Source: Hymenobacter terrenus (GTDB lineage: Bacteria; Bacteroidota; Bacteroidia; Cytophagales; Hymenobacteraceae). From it: a stretch of DNA of 64,000 nucleotides. Below the pieces are notes generated by a model. It did not search any database. It saw nothing but the letters and a program-made list of their open reading frames with translations, and was not told the DNA's origin. The stretch is from the NCBI RefSeq assembly GCF_000972495.1, contig NZ_LATM01000007.1, positions 124,001-188,000 of the forward strand. Reading direction: 5' to 3'. Each line of letters opens with the position of its first letter. Position 1 is the first letter of the stretch. The translations under genes and the position numbers were made by a program. Positions 7,477 through 16,353 of this stretch are shown piece by piece.

Positions 7477-9105
7477 TCATACCTGAATAACCCCCACATT
7501 ATATGCCTTCTCAATCGGCGCATGGTTGGCCGCCGCAATGCCCTCCGAAATCACCTTGCGCGTTTCCAGCGGGTCAATCACGGCATCGACCCAGAGCCGG
7601 GCCGCCGCGTAGTAGGGCGATAGTTGCTCCTCGTAGCGGGCCTTGATGCGGTCGAGCAGCTCCTTTTCGGCTTCGGGAGTGATGACTTCGCCTTTGGCTT
7701 TGAGGCTGGCCACCTGGATTTGCAGCAGGGTATTGGCTGCCGCCGCACCGCTCATGACGGCCAGCTGGGCGGTGGGCCAGGCCACGATGAGGCGCGGGTC
7801 ATATGCTTTGCCGCACATGGCGTAGTTGCCGGCCCCGTAACTGTTGCCGATTACAACCGTGAACTTGGGTACCACCGAGTTGCTCATGGCATTCACCATT
7901 TTGGCGCCGTCCTTGATGATGCCGCCCTGCTCGCTCTGGCTGCCCACCATGAAGCCCGACACGTCGTGCAGAAACACCAGCGGGATGCGCTTCTGGTTGC
8001 AGTTCATGATGAAGCGGGCCGCCTTGTCGGCCGAGTCGGAGTAGATGACGCCGCCCATCTGCATGCCGGTTTTCTTGCTCTTCACAATTTTGCGCTGGTT
8101 GGCCACGATGCCCACCGCCCAGCCATCAATGCGCGCCAGCCCGCAGATGAGCGTCTGGCCATAGAGGTCCTTGTAGGGCTCAAATTCGGAGTTGTCGACC
8201 AGGCGGCTGATGATGTCCATCATGTCGTAGGGCTTGGCCCGGTCTGCGGGCAGCAAGCCGTAGATTTCCTGCTCATCCAGCTTGGGCTGGGCCGGCGCCA
8301 CGCGGCTAAAACCGGCCGTGGCCTGGCCGCCCATCTTGTCAAAAATGTTGCGAATGTGGTCCAGGCACTCCTCATCGGTATCGAACTTGTAGTCCGTCAC
8401 GCCCGAGACTTCGGAGTGCATGCTGGCACCGCCCAGGGCCTCGTTGTCGATGGTTTCGCCGATAGCCGACTTCACCAAGTAGGAGCCCGCGAGGAATACC
8501 GAGCCCGTGCCGTTCACAATCATGGCCTCGTCGCTCATGATGGGCAAATAGGCCCCACCGGCCACGCAAGGCCCCATAATGGCCGAAATCTGCACGATGC
8601 CCATGCTGCTCATCACCGCGTTGTTGCGGAAGATGCGGCCGAAGTGCTCCTTGTCCGGAAAAATCTCATCCTGCATCGGCAAGTACACCCCGGCCGAATC
8701 GACGAGGTAGATAATCGGCAGCTTGTTTTCGATGCTGATTTCCTGAGCCCGCAGGTTCTTTTTGGCCGTGATGGGAAACCAAGCCCCGGCTTTCACCGTG
8801 GCATCGTTGGCTACCACCACGCACTGCCGGCCCTGCACATAGCCGATGACTACGACCACCCCGCCACCGGGGCAACCGCCTTCCTCTTTATACATCCCCT
8901 CGCCCGCAAACGCACCGATTTCTACCTGGGCCGCGCCTTTATCAAGAAGATATTCAATCCGCTCGCGGGCCGTGAGCTTGCCTTTGGCCTTATGGTCGGC
9001 AATACGCTTTTCGCCCCCGCCGAGGGCTACTTTTTGAAGCTTCTGGCTGAGGTTAAAGCTGAGTTGCTTGAGTTGGTCTTCGTTGCGGTTGAACTCGACG
9101 TTCAT
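7477..9105 (-). CDS. Acyl-CoA carboxylase beta (carboxyltransferase) subunit
   Basis: A 542-residue biotin-dependent carboxyltransferase, closest in pattern to methylcrotonyl-/propionyl-CoA carboxylase beta subunits. It transfers carboxyl from carboxybiotin to an acyl-CoA. Features include the start KGKLTARERIEYLLDKG, the first oxyanion-hole region SAIMGPCVAGGAYLPIMSD, and the second region GNSYGAGNYAMCGKAYDPR. The glycine-rich GGCPGGGVVVVIGYVQG near residue 77 is typical of the MccB-like branch. No biotin carboxylase/BCCP alpha-subunit gene lies nearby, so that partner must be encoded elsewhere. The start is the ATG at 9105; the length is normal for the family. Confidence 0.9.
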   Translation of the reverse strand: MNVEFNRNEDQLKQLSFNLSQKLQKVALGGGEKRIADHKAKGKLTARERIEYLLDKGAAQVEIGAFAGEGMYKEEGGCPGGGVVVVIGYVQGRQCVVVANDATVKAGAWFPITAKKNLRAQEISIENKLPIIYLVDSAGVYLPMQDEIFPDKEHFGRIFRNNAVMSSMGIVQISAIMGPCVAGGAYLPIMSDEAMIVNGTGSVFLAGSYLVKSAIGETIDNEALGGASMHSEVSGVTDYKFDTDEECLDHIRNIFDKMGGQATAGFSRVAPAQPKLDEQEIYGLLPADRAKPYDMMDIISRLVDNSEFEPYKDLYGQTLICGLARIDGWAVGIVANQRKIVKSKKTGMQMGGVIYSDSADKAARFIMNCNQKRIPLVFLHDVSGFMVGSQSEQGGIIKDGAKMVNAMSNSVVPKFTVVIGNSYGAGNYAMCGKAYDPRLIVAWPTAQLAVMSGAAAANTLLQIQVASLKAKGEVITPEAEKELLDRIKARYEEQLSPYYAAARLWVDAVIDPLETRKVISEGIAAANHAPIEKAYNVGVIQV

Positions 9106-9151
9106 AAGATGAGCGGGGTGGGATTTGGATTAGGAATAGATATACGGACTA

Positions 9152-9178
9152 CAAAAAAATCCGCCCGGAGGCGGATTT
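9152..9178 (-). terminator. Intrinsic terminator in the mlaD-carboxylase gap
   Basis: Read on the minus strand, AAATCCGCC, a TCCG loop, GGCGGATTT and then a T-run: a textbook intrinsic terminator. It would end transcription coming from mlaD, but it also lies immediately after a TACCTTTG box (9179-9186), so it may sit in the leader of the carboxylase transcript. Confidence 0.7.
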
Positions 9179-9186
9179 CAAAGGTA
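9179..9186 (-). promoter_or_regulatory. Bacteroidota -7 box (TACCTTTG) before the carboxylase gene
   Basis: The minus strand reads TACCTTTG, a perfect match to the TAnnTTTG -7 element of Bacteroidota sigma-ABfr promoters, 73 bp upstream of the carboxylase ATG. No clear TTG at the usual spacing was confirmed, and the box abuts a terminator hairpin, so activity is uncertain. Confidence 0.4.
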
Positions 9187-9292
9187 CGAGTAGGACGCAG
9201 CCTTTGCTGCGTCTTCGTCATCACGTCTGCGTTTTGCATTGCTGTCGTGCGGGCTTCGTGCAACGTGGCGAAGCAAAGGCTTCGCCCTACCT
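9187..9292. repeat. Palindromic element, CGCAGCCTTTGCTGCG type
   Basis: The left arm GTAGGACGCAGCCTTTGCTG is answered by a diverged right arm ending in GCAAAGGCTTCGCCCTAC. The same core (CGCAGCCTTTGCTGCG) occurs at 17202-17225 and 47844-47866. The right end of the element provides the TAG stop codon (9287-9289) of mlaD, so it inserted at, or was fixed against, the gene end. Confidence 0.55.
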
Positions 9293-10294
9293 GACAGTCG
9301 GTGTTGCTTCCACCTTTTTCACTTCGGTGGTAGTCGTGCCGTCGGGCTTCTTGGTGGTTTCTACCTTGCTCTTGTCCTTGCCGCCGCCAAAGAGGGAGAA
9401 GTGTACGTAGCGCTTGGGGTTGGCCTTGAGGTCGACCAGGAGGTCGTTGGAGCTGGCCGTGGTGGCGGCGAGGTTGTTGTAGAGAGTCGAGTCGTGGAGC
9501 AGTTTGCCCATCGAACCAGTGTTGTCGTTCAGGGCTTTGTTGAGGCTGACCACGGTAGTTTGGGCATCGGTCATGGTCGCATTGAGGCGGCGCAGGGCCG
9601 GCCCCACGGGTGCCGCTTTCAACGAGTCGGAGAGCTGCGAGAAGTTCGCGGCAATTTTATCAAGCTTGTTGGTGGTTTTATTCAGCGCCGAACTCATCTG
9701 GGCCAGGTTGCGGGTAATCTGGTTGATGTTAGCCTGGTTGGCGGTGATGAGCTTTTGCAAGGCTTCGGTGCTGGCGCGAGCGCCAACCAGCGTTTGCTGG
9801 ATGTTGGTTTGGGCGTCTTTGTTCAGGAAACCATTCACGCGGGTCAGGGTCGAGTCGATGGTAGTCAGCACGGGCAGGGCCCGGGCCTGAAAAGCATCAG
9901 CAATGCCCGTGGCGGCAATGGCCCGCAGTTCCTCGCCACCGGTATACTGGCGCGAATTACGCCCCAACGTGAGGGTAATGGCCTTTGAGCCCAGCAACGA
10001 GCCGCCCAGGCTGGCCGTGGTGGAGTCGCCCACCACAACATCCTTGTTCAGTTCGAGAGCCACACGCACGGTATTGCCCTTCGTGGGCTGTAATTCCATA
10101 CTTTTCACCTGCCCCACTTTAATGCCGTTGAGTATCACCAAGGCGCCCACGTTCAGCCCATCAACTCGGGGATAGGTAGCGTAATAGGTATTATCGGAGG
10201 AGAGGACGTTGCTGCCACGCAAAAAATTATAGCCAATAACCAATGAGGCGATTGATACGATGGTGAGCAGCGCCACTTTTACTTCTTTAGACAC
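9287..10294 (-). CDS. MCE/MlaD family lipid-transport protein
   Basis: A 335-residue protein with one N-terminal membrane anchor (VALLTIVSIASLVIGYNFL) followed by an MCE domain at about residues 36-115 (YYATYPRVDGLNVGALVILN, GIKVGQVKSMEL, GSLLGSKAITLTLG). The following 200 residues are predicted helical with many Asn/Thr/Leu heptads (LTRVNGFLNKDAQTNIQQTL). MlaD-type proteins form rings that move phospholipids between inner and outer membrane. The GTG at 10294 is the only start in good position before the anchor. It follows the amidase gene on the same strand, a common pairing in Bacteroidota. The MlaE/MlaF partners are not in this window. Confidence 0.85.
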   Translation of the reverse strand: MSKEVKVALLTIVSIASLVIGYNFLRGSNVLSSDNTYYATYPRVDGLNVGALVILNGIKVGQVKSMELQPTKGNTVRVALELNKDVVVGDSTTASLGGSLLGSKAITLTLGRNSRQYTGGEELRAIAATGIADAFQARALPVLTTIDSTLTRVNGFLNKDAQTNIQQTLVGARASTEALQKLITANQANINQITRNLAQMSSALNKTTNKLDKIAANFSQLSDSLKAAPVGPALRRLNATMTDAQTTVVSLNKALNDNTGSMGKLLHDSTLYNNLAATTASSNDLLVDLKANPKRYVHFSLFGGGKDKSKVETTKKPDGTTTTEVKKVEATPTVR

Positions 10295-10299
10295 GGGTC

Positions 10300-10432
10300 G
10301 AAATGTTGAATGTTGAGTGTAGGGTGTTGAATTTTAAATGTTGGATGATTGAGAAAGGGAGAATGCAACGGCCTGGCAAACACAATGGCTGAGAGCATCT
10401 AACAATCAACATTTAACACTCAACAATATAAG
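10300..10432. repeat. AT-rich spacer with TCAACATT-type repeats
   Basis: The gap between amidase and mlaD contains GTTGAATGTTGAGTGT and GTTGAATTTTAAATGTTGG at one end, and TCAACATTTAACACTCAACA at the other, forming an imperfect inverted repeat around a 60-bp centre. A similar string recurs upstream of dnaE (about 54958-54983). It looks like a dispersed intergenic repeat rather than a coding sequence. Confidence 0.45.
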
Positions 10433-11278
10433 CTAACCGCCTTCCAGCTCGCGCTTATATTCGCGGAAGGCACGATAGATGCCCGCCGCCATATACGATT
10501 GATTGGCTTTGTCGTTGAGGTAACGCTCTTCGCTGGGATTAGTGAGGAAGCCGGATTCGATGAGCACCGACGGCATAGTCGACTTCCAAAGGACGATAAA
10601 GCCCGCCTGTTTCACGCCTCGGCTGGGACGTTTCACGCTGGTGCGCAGCTGTCGTTCCACCCGCTGCGCAAAGCGCAGGCTGTTGGTAATGTATGCCGAT
10701 TGAAAGAGCGAAAACAGGATATGGCTCTGTGGCGAGCGAGGGTCGAAGCCGTTGTAGCGCGTTTGGTAGTCCTTTTCCTGCAGAATAACCGAGTTCTCGC
10801 GCTGGGCCACGCCCAGGTTGGCGGTGCTTTTGTGCAGGCCCATGGTCCACACTTCGGTGCCGTGGCTTTGGCGCGGTCCCGCGTTGCAATGAATGGAGAT
10901 GAAGAGGTCGGCGTGGTTGCGGTTGGCGATGGCGGCCCGCTCGCCCAGTGGCACAAACACGTTAGTTTTGCGGGTATAGATGACTTTCACGTCGGGCATA
11001 TTTTCCTTAATATGCTTGCCCAGGGCAAGCACAAGGCCCAGCGCCACGTCGGCCTCACGGGCCGAGGCACCAGCGCAGCCCCGGTCTTTGCCACCGTGGC
11101 CGGCATCGAGCACCACCGTCCGCAGGCGGTAGCGGTAAGGAGAAACAGGGGTGGGTAGCGCGGAATCGGGAGCGAAGCTGGCCGAATCGGCCGCGGTCTG
11201 AGCCTCCGCGTTCCACTCCCCGCTTCCAGCGCCTACCAGCAATAAGGCAATACTAGCCAGGGTGACAATAATCCGCAC
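10433..11278 (-). CDS. N-acetylmuramoyl-L-alanine amidase (Amidase_3)
   Basis: A 281-residue periplasmic zinc amidase that cuts the amide bond between MurNAc and L-Ala of peptidoglycan stem peptides. The signal peptide IVTLASIALLLVGAGSGEWNAEA is followed by the AmiA/B/C-type catalytic domain. Zinc ligands and the catalytic Glu are visible in VLDAGHGGKD, AREADVALG, SIHCNAG and SVLIESGFLTN. The start is a GTG at 11278, directly before the signal peptide. It faces lptD divergently, so the two share a short promoter region, and mlaD follows downstream. Confidence 0.92.
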   Translation of the reverse strand: MRIIVTLASIALLLVGAGSGEWNAEAQTAADSASFAPDSALPTPVSPYRYRLRTVVLDAGHGGKDRGCAGASAREADVALGLVLALGKHIKENMPDVKVIYTRKTNVFVPLGERAAIANRNHADLFISIHCNAGPRQSHGTEVWTMGLHKSTANLGVAQRENSVILQEKDYQTRYNGFDPRSPQSHILFSLFQSAYITNSLRFAQRVERQLRTSVKRPSRGVKQAGFIVLWKSTMPSVLIESGFLTNPSEERYLNDKANQSYMAAGIYRAFREYKRELEGG

Positions 11279-11285
11279 GTCGTTC

Positions 11286-11317
11286 GTTGAAGGGGCGGTA
11301 GCGACCTGCTACCTTTG
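11286..11317 (+). promoter_or_regulatory. Bacteroidota-type promoter for lptD
   Basis: GTTG at 11286-11289 and TACCTTTG at 11310-11317, separated by 20 bp: a full match to the TTG / TAnnTTTG promoter. The predicted transcript would start near 11322, which rules out the GTG at 11262 as the lptD start. Confidence 0.65.
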
Positions 11318-11357
11318 TAGAAGCCCCAAAAGTAAACCAATTAAACGCTACATTACT

Positions 11358-14300
11358 TTGTCTGTTTGGTTTGGCCTTCGTTCTGAAGCCGGTTATCGGC
11401 CCCGGCCATACCGCACCAGCCCAGCCTGGCCCTCCCTCGGCCGACTGGAAATTCTCTTTCTACTGGTTTTTAGTCTCACTGGTTCGGCCTGGGGGCAAAC
11501 CGTAACGCCCGTCAAACCCAAAAAGGCTGCCCGGGCCGCCAAAATTCAGGCGCGCAAAGACCGGGCCCGCGCCATCCGGGCCGTGCCCACCGCCCCTCCG
11601 AATACCACTAACGTCCGCCCCCGCAAGGCCGTGCCCACCGCCCGGCCCGGCCAGCGTCCGGGCAGCGCCCCTACCCCACCAGTCCGCGACATCTCGCCCG
11701 ACCCCAGCATCCCCCAGGGGCCGCCACCGCCCGGCGTGCGCAATACCGGCCAGTCGCGCGTGCCTGGTGCCTCGCACCAAGCCGTGCCCGATACCTTGGC
11801 CCCCGGCGGCACCACCGGCCTACCCGGCACCTCCCCCACCGACTCGACTGGCTTGGTAAATGGCGTGAGCCGCTCCGGCGACTCGCTGCAGTTGGCCGCC
11901 AAGCGTAAGGGCCAGATTGAAACCACGATTAACTACTCCGCCAAGGACTCCATTCAGTTCGATGTAACCCAAAAGGTGGCGCGCCTTTACAACAAGGCCA
12001 GCGTGACCTACGGCGATACGGACCTGAAAGCCGCCCTCATTACGGTGAACTACGGCACCAATACCATGCAAGCCGACGGCCGCCGCGACTCGCTGACCAA
12101 TAAGCTGGAAGGGCGGCCCGTGCTCAAGGACAAGGGCGGCCTCTATACGGCCGGCAGCATTGCCTACAACTTCAAGAGCAAAAAGGCGAAGGTAACCGAG
12201 GCCGTGACCACGCAGGGAGAGGGCTTCGTGAGTGCCTCTACCATCAAGCGCATGCCCAACGGCGACATTAATGGCCTAATGGGGCGCTACACTACCTGCA
12301 ACCTAGAGCACCCGCACTTCTATATTCAGGCCAAGAAAATGAAGGTTATTCCGGGGGATAAAGTGGTGACAGGCCCCTTCAATCTCGTGATTGGCGACGT
12401 GCCTACGCCGCTGGGCTTCCTCTTTGGCTTCTTCCCCACACCCAGCAAAAGCCGGGGCTCCGGAGTAATTATTCCCACCTTCGGCCAGGCAGCCGACCGC
12501 GGCTACTTCCTCACCAACGGCGGCTACTACTTCGCGCCGAACGACTATATCGGTGTGCGCCTCACTGGTGACGTTTACGCTGGCAATGCTCAAACCTTCG
12601 GCGGCTGGGGTGCCACGGCCGACATTTCATACCTGAAGCGCTACACCTTCCAGGGCAACTTCAACCTGCGCTTCTCAACCCGGCCCACTACTCCAATTTT
12701 GAATAGAGAAGGTGAGGTGAGCACCGGCCCGGCATACATCAGGCCACCAGCAGCCACTTCGTTTTGGATTTACTGGAACCACACCCCCGTGCCCAAGCCC
12801 GGTGGTGGGCAATTCTCGGCGAGCGTGAACGCCGGTACCAACGGCTTCGTTCGCGCTAACAACATCGATGCCAGGCGTTACGTGTCCACGCAGTTCAATT
12901 CTAACATCAGTTATTCTAAGCGTATTCGCAACTCACCTGTCAACTACCGAATCAACCTCAGCCAATCTCAAGGTACAGAGGGCAGTATGACTTTCACTCT
13001 CCCTGACTTCACCCTGGGGGTGGACCGGCAGTACCCCTACCAATGGTTTGGCATTAAGCCGGGGGCTGGGGGCAATTTTGGCGCCAGTACTTACGAGCAG
13101 TTTACTATCAGTTACGACATGAAGGCCAGCAATGAAGTGCGCAATATTATAACTCCTCGTTCGCTCTCTAATGGTCTACCCCTGCTCGGTGGCACTACCG
13201 CCCAGACCACTATCCCGTTCAGTTTCAGCAATATTGGAAAACTATTACTTAACAGCCGCAACGGCTTACAACACAACTTTGGCATCAACCTGGGTTCGTA
13301 TCGTTTAGGGCCTCATATTCAATTAACCCCTTCGGTTACGTACGGTGAGGTCTGGTATGCTCAACGGCTCAGGTACAGCTTCAGCCCGGTAGCCCAGGCA
13401 GTGCGCATTGATACCACCTATGGGTTCAACCGTATTAATAGCTATTCGGGGTCCGTGAGCCTGAATACTACTTTCTACGGTACCATAGTGCGCAAGGGCA
13501 CGCACAAAATCCAGGCGCTGCGGCACAAGGTCACGCCCAGTATGAATTATAATTATGCGCCGGACCTCGCCAGCCGGAGTAGCGTGCGGACGCCGGGCAG
13601 CAGTATTCTAATTGATCCAAATGACAGGTCCAGGTCGCTGCTGCTCGACCAGTTCAACCTACCGGTACCCATCACCACTATCAATACTTATTCCTTCGAC
13701 CGGTATAACGGCTTCGTTTATGGTGCCCCCGGTGGCAGCAAGCAGAGTCAAGTAACGTTCAGCCTACAAAACTCTATAGAAATGAAGGTACGGGACCCCA
13801 ACGACACTACCGGTCTCAACCCTTTCCGCAAGGTTAGTCTGATTGACGGCCTTGACTTTAACATTGGCTATAATTTTGCCGCCGACTCGCTGCAGCTCTC
13901 GCCCCTCGGCGTCATTTTCCGTACTCAAATAGCTCAAAAGCTCAACCTCAACAGCACCGCTAGCTTTGAGCCTTATCAGCGCGATAGCCAGGGCCGTCCC
14001 GTCAATAAGCTTTTGTTTGAGGCAGATCCTCGTAAGCTGTTGCGCCTAGCCTCCGCCACCTTTGGGGCTACTTACAGCTTTAATCCTACCACGGGCAAGA
14101 AAAAAAGTGTGGTACCCCGGCCCGTGGCCCTGCCCAACGACCCCACTCTGGGAACGGTAGGCCAGCCTAACTTTTATGCCGATTACGTCGACTTCGACAT
14201 CCCTTGGGAACTGGCCCTCACTTATGCGGCCGGCTACACCGCCAACAACATCCCGCTGACTACTGAATTCATCAAGCGAAATGGCCGCCCGCCTATCCTG

Positions 14301-14561
14301 GCTTTAAATACGGTTGGCCTTACCGGCTCGGTCAAGCTCACGGAAAACCTTCGGTTGAGCTACAACTTAGGCTATGATATCACAAACGGGACCGTGACTT
14401 ACCCTAACGTAACCTTCTTCCGCGACCTGCACTGCTGGCAAATCAACGGTACCTGGATTCCCTTTGGCATCACCAAAGGTTACAACTTCACCATTGCGGC
14501 CAAGAGCAGCTTGTTGCAGGACTTGAAGCTAAACCGCAACCGCTACGCCCAGTACCAGTAG
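11358..14561 (+). CDS. lptD: LPS-assembly protein LptD (OstA-like)
   Basis: The frame is open from 11262, but the promoter at 11286-11317 and the signal peptide core LEILFLLVFSLTGSAWG suggest a later start. I give the TTG at 11358, with real uncertainty. After a Pro/Arg/Ala-rich linker of about 130 residues come the periplasmic OstA-like beta-jellyroll (TINYSAKDSIQFDVTQKVA, LYNKASVTYGDTDLKAALI, GFVSASTIKR) and a long outer-membrane beta-barrel with alternating aromatic strands. LptD inserts lipopolysaccharide into the outer leaflet together with LptE. The overall length of about 1070 residues fits Bacteroidota LptD. The Lpt partners are not in this window. Confidence 0.85.
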   Translation: MSVWFGLRSEAGYRPRPYRTSPAWPSLGRLEILFLLVFSLTGSAWGQTVTPVKPKKAARAAKIQARKDRARAIRAVPTAPPNTTNVRPRKAVPTARPGQRPGSAPTPPVRDISPDPSIPQGPPPPGVRNTGQSRVPGASHQAVPDTLAPGGTTGLPGTSPTDSTGLVNGVSRSGDSLQLAAKRKGQIETTINYSAKDSIQFDVTQKVARLYNKASVTYGDTDLKAALITVNYGTNTMQADGRRDSLTNKLEGRPVLKDKGGLYTAGSIAYNFKSKKAKVTEAVTTQGEGFVSASTIKRMPNGDINGLMGRYTTCNLEHPHFYIQAKKMKVIPGDKVVTGPFNLVIGDVPTPLGFLFGFFPTPSKSRGSGVIIPTFGQAADRGYFLTNGGYYFAPNDYIGVRLTGDVYAGNAQTFGGWGATADISYLKRYTFQGNFNLRFSTRPTTPILNREGEVSTGPAYIRPPAATSFWIYWNHTPVPKPGGGQFSASVNAGTNGFVRANNIDARRYVSTQFNSNISYSKRIRNSPVNYRINLSQSQGTEGSMTFTLPDFTLGVDRQYPYQWFGIKPGAGGNFGASTYEQFTISYDMKASNEVRNIITPRSLSNGLPLLGGTTAQTTIPFSFSNIGKLLLNSRNGLQHNFGINLGSYRLGPHIQLTPSVTYGEVWYAQRLRYSFSPVAQAVRIDTTYGFNRINSYSGSVSLNTTFYGTIVRKGTHKIQALRHKVTPSMNYNYAPDLASRSSVRTPGSSILIDPNDRSRSLLLDQFNLPVPITTINTYSFDRYNGFVYGAPGGSKQSQVTFSLQNSIEMKVRDPNDTTGLNPFRKVSLIDGLDFNIGYNFAADSLQLSPLGVIFRTQIAQKLNLNSTASFEPYQRDSQGRPVNKLLFEADPRKLLRLASATFGATYSFNPTTGKKKSVVPRPVALPNDPTLGTVGQPNFYADYVDFDIPWELALTYAAGYTANNIPLTTEFIKRNGRPPILALNTVGLTGSVKLTENLRLSYNLGYDITNGTVTYPNVTFFRDLHCWQINGTWIPFGITKGYNFTIAAKSSLLQDLKLNRNRYAQYQ

Positions 14562-14706
14562 ATTGCCGTCAGAACAATGGTTCCACCTACCGTTCATGGT
14601 GGTAGCAGCGGCGTTTGTCCACGTCTGGCTGCAGTTGAGCGAAACCCCCACCATAGCCGGATTACAAGCTGCGTATTTAACATATGAAATAACGCCGGCT
14701 GCACTC

Positions 14707-14997
14707 ATGAGCTCTTCTCCAATGCGTGTGTTACTGACTGAGGACGACCACCAGCGGGCTGCCGTTCTTGAGGCGTGCCTACACAGGGCTGGCCACGAGG
14801 TCATCATAATGGCTGCTTGCAGCAAGCAAGTATTGGAAGCCATTCGGCTCATCCAACCTGATTTAGTAGTTCTTGGTTGTCCACTTCGGGGCTCATTCGA
14901 TGCGGTCACATTCATGGCTGTACTCCAGACAAGCGAGTCGGCTCCTGTGCCCGTGATGCTAGTCTCGGACCCTATCGAGCTGCTGGCTTTGGTGTAG
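14707..14997 (+). CDS. Degenerate response-regulator receiver domain
   Basis: A 96-residue protein from the ATG at 14707 (MSSSPMRVLLTEDDHQRAAV). The start VLLTEDDHQ and the pattern AGHEVIIMAACSKQVLEAI followed by QPDLVVLGCPLRG follow a CheY-like receiver. At the position of the phosphoacceptor Asp (normally L-L-D) there is Gly in VVLGC. The conserved Thr/Lys end of the fold is cut short after VPVMLVSDPIELLALV. It is therefore probably inactive as a phosphoreceiver, or a decaying gene. No histidine kinase is adjacent. Confidence 0.55.
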   Translation: MSSSPMRVLLTEDDHQRAAVLEACLHRAGHEVIIMAACSKQVLEAIRLIQPDLVVLGCPLRGSFDAVTFMAVLQTSESAPVPVMLVSDPIELLALV

Positions 14998-15317
14998 GCC
15001 AAGCACCCCGCGCTTTTTCCAATTATCATAGCGATAAATTCAAGGTCCTATTTGCGTCTTCGCGCTGTTTGAGAGGGCACCAAGCAATGACTGATGGTAT
15101 ATATGCTGGTTTATAAGGCATTTCGGGATATCTAAGACAGCTCAGACACCGCCCGGGCCAAAAGCTCTGCCGCTTCAAAGTCAGCAGTTGAGGCTAGGGG
15201 TTTGGGCATTTTGTAGGCTCAACGATGCGCTATAACGAAATTGTTGGCAGCTTTGCCCCACGAAAGCGCCGCTTGGCCGCGCCGGCTTTCCTCACTTGCC
15301 ATCTCTCAGCCCGCCCC
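14998..15317. other. Gene-poor spacer between receiver remnant and panB
   Basis: About 320 bp with lower GC than the flanks. I see no RNA gene or terminator. The only coding candidate is a 25-codon minus-strand frame listed separately at 15132-15209. Confidence 0.5.
15132..15209 (-). CDS. Possible 25-residue small ORF
   Basis: An ATG-initiated frame encoding [20 protein letters not shown] plus five residues, ending in TAG. The amphipathic Ala/Leu/Glu composition looks more like protein than random sequence. It could also be the tail of a decayed gene. There is no clear ribosome binding site, so this is only a weak call. Confidence 0.2.
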   Translation of the reverse strand: MPKPLASTADFEAAELLARAVSELS

Positions 15318-16133
15318 ATGTCTCAGCACAAGGAAGTCAAACTCATTACCACCCACCAAATGCTGGCCATGAAGCAGCGGGGGGAAAAAATTTCGATGCT
15401 CACGGCCTACGATTACTCGATGGCCCAAATCCTCGACGGCGCCGGCATCGATGTGCTGCTCGTCGGCGACTCGGCCTCCAATGTCATGGCCGGCCATGAA
15501 ACCACCCTGCCCATCACCCTCGACCAGATTATCTACCACGCCCAGGGGGTGGTGCGGGCCGTGAAGCGGGCCTTCGTGGTCGTAGATATGCCGTTCGGCT
15601 CGTACCAGGGCAACTCGTCCGAGGCATTGCGCTCCGCTATTCGCATCATGAAGGAAAGTGGCGGCCACGGCGTTAAACTCGAAGGTGGGGCCGAAGTAAA
15701 GGACAGCATTATCCGCATTCTCACGGCGGGCATCCCGGTCATGGGCCACCTCGGCCTCACACCTCAGAGCATATACAAGTTCGGTACCTACAGCGTGCGG
15801 GCCAAGGAAGAATCGGAGGCTCAGAAGCTGCTCGAAGATGCCCGCTTGCTTCAGGAAATCGGCTGTTTCGGCTTGGTGCTCGAAAAAATACCCGCTGCCC
15901 TCGCCAAGCAAGTTGCCGAGGAGCTAACCATTCCAGTCATCGGCATCGGTGCCGGACCCGACGTGGACGGGCAAGTGCTAGTAGTGCATGACTTACTGGG
16001 TATTACCAAAGAATTCAAGCCCCGCTTCCTACGCCGCTACGCCGAGCTACACGACATTATGACTGCCGCCGTGGAGCACTATGTAGCGGACGTAAAAAGT
16101 CGCGAATTCCCCAGCAAGGAGGAGGGCTATTAG
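15318..16133 (+). CDS. panB: 3-methyl-2-oxobutanoate hydroxymethyltransferase
   Basis: A 271-residue enzyme that transfers a hydroxymethyl group from 5,10-methylene-THF to alpha-ketoisovalerate, the first committed step of pantothenate and CoA synthesis. The start is the ATG at 15318 ([11 protein letters not shown]); codons upstream in frame do not match the family. Visible motifs are [35 protein letters not shown] (metal-binding Asp), [32 protein letters not shown] and the catalytic-Glu region [14 protein letters not shown]. The length is normal. panC and panD are not nearby. Confidence 0.96.
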   Translation: MSQHKEVKLITTHQMLAMKQRGEKISMLTAYDYSMAQILDGAGIDVLLVGDSASNVMAGHETTLPITLDQIIYHAQGVVRAVKRAFVVVDMPFGSYQGNSSEALRSAIRIMKESGGHGVKLEGGAEVKDSIIRILTAGIPVMGHLGLTPQSIYKFGTYSVRAKEESEAQKLLEDARLLQEIGCFGLVLEKIPAALAKQVAEELTIPVIGIGAGPDVDGQVLVVHDLLGITKEFKPRFLRRYAELHDIMTAAVEHYVADVKSREFPSKEEGY

Positions 16134-16353
16134 AACAATTTTCAAATCGGGATACAAGCCCGTCGAAGCCACTGATGGCCCCCGGCCAGCACTTGACCCG
16201 GGGCCGGCACGCTTCGGCACAGATTCGTATCTTCGTCCCAATAAAAGCAAGTGCGGAGCGCCCGGTGAGTGTGGTCTGACGACGTGCGGTAGCCCCAAGT
16301 GGGCCCGGCCCCGCCCCTGCTGATACCCCAAATATCCCGCCCGCACCCGCCGC

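Noticed and set aside
7624..9294. 556-residue plus-strand frame opposite the carboxylase gene
   Set aside because: It is the antisense of a well-supported gene; the His/Val/Gly-rich product has no family-like segments and results from high-GC third positions.
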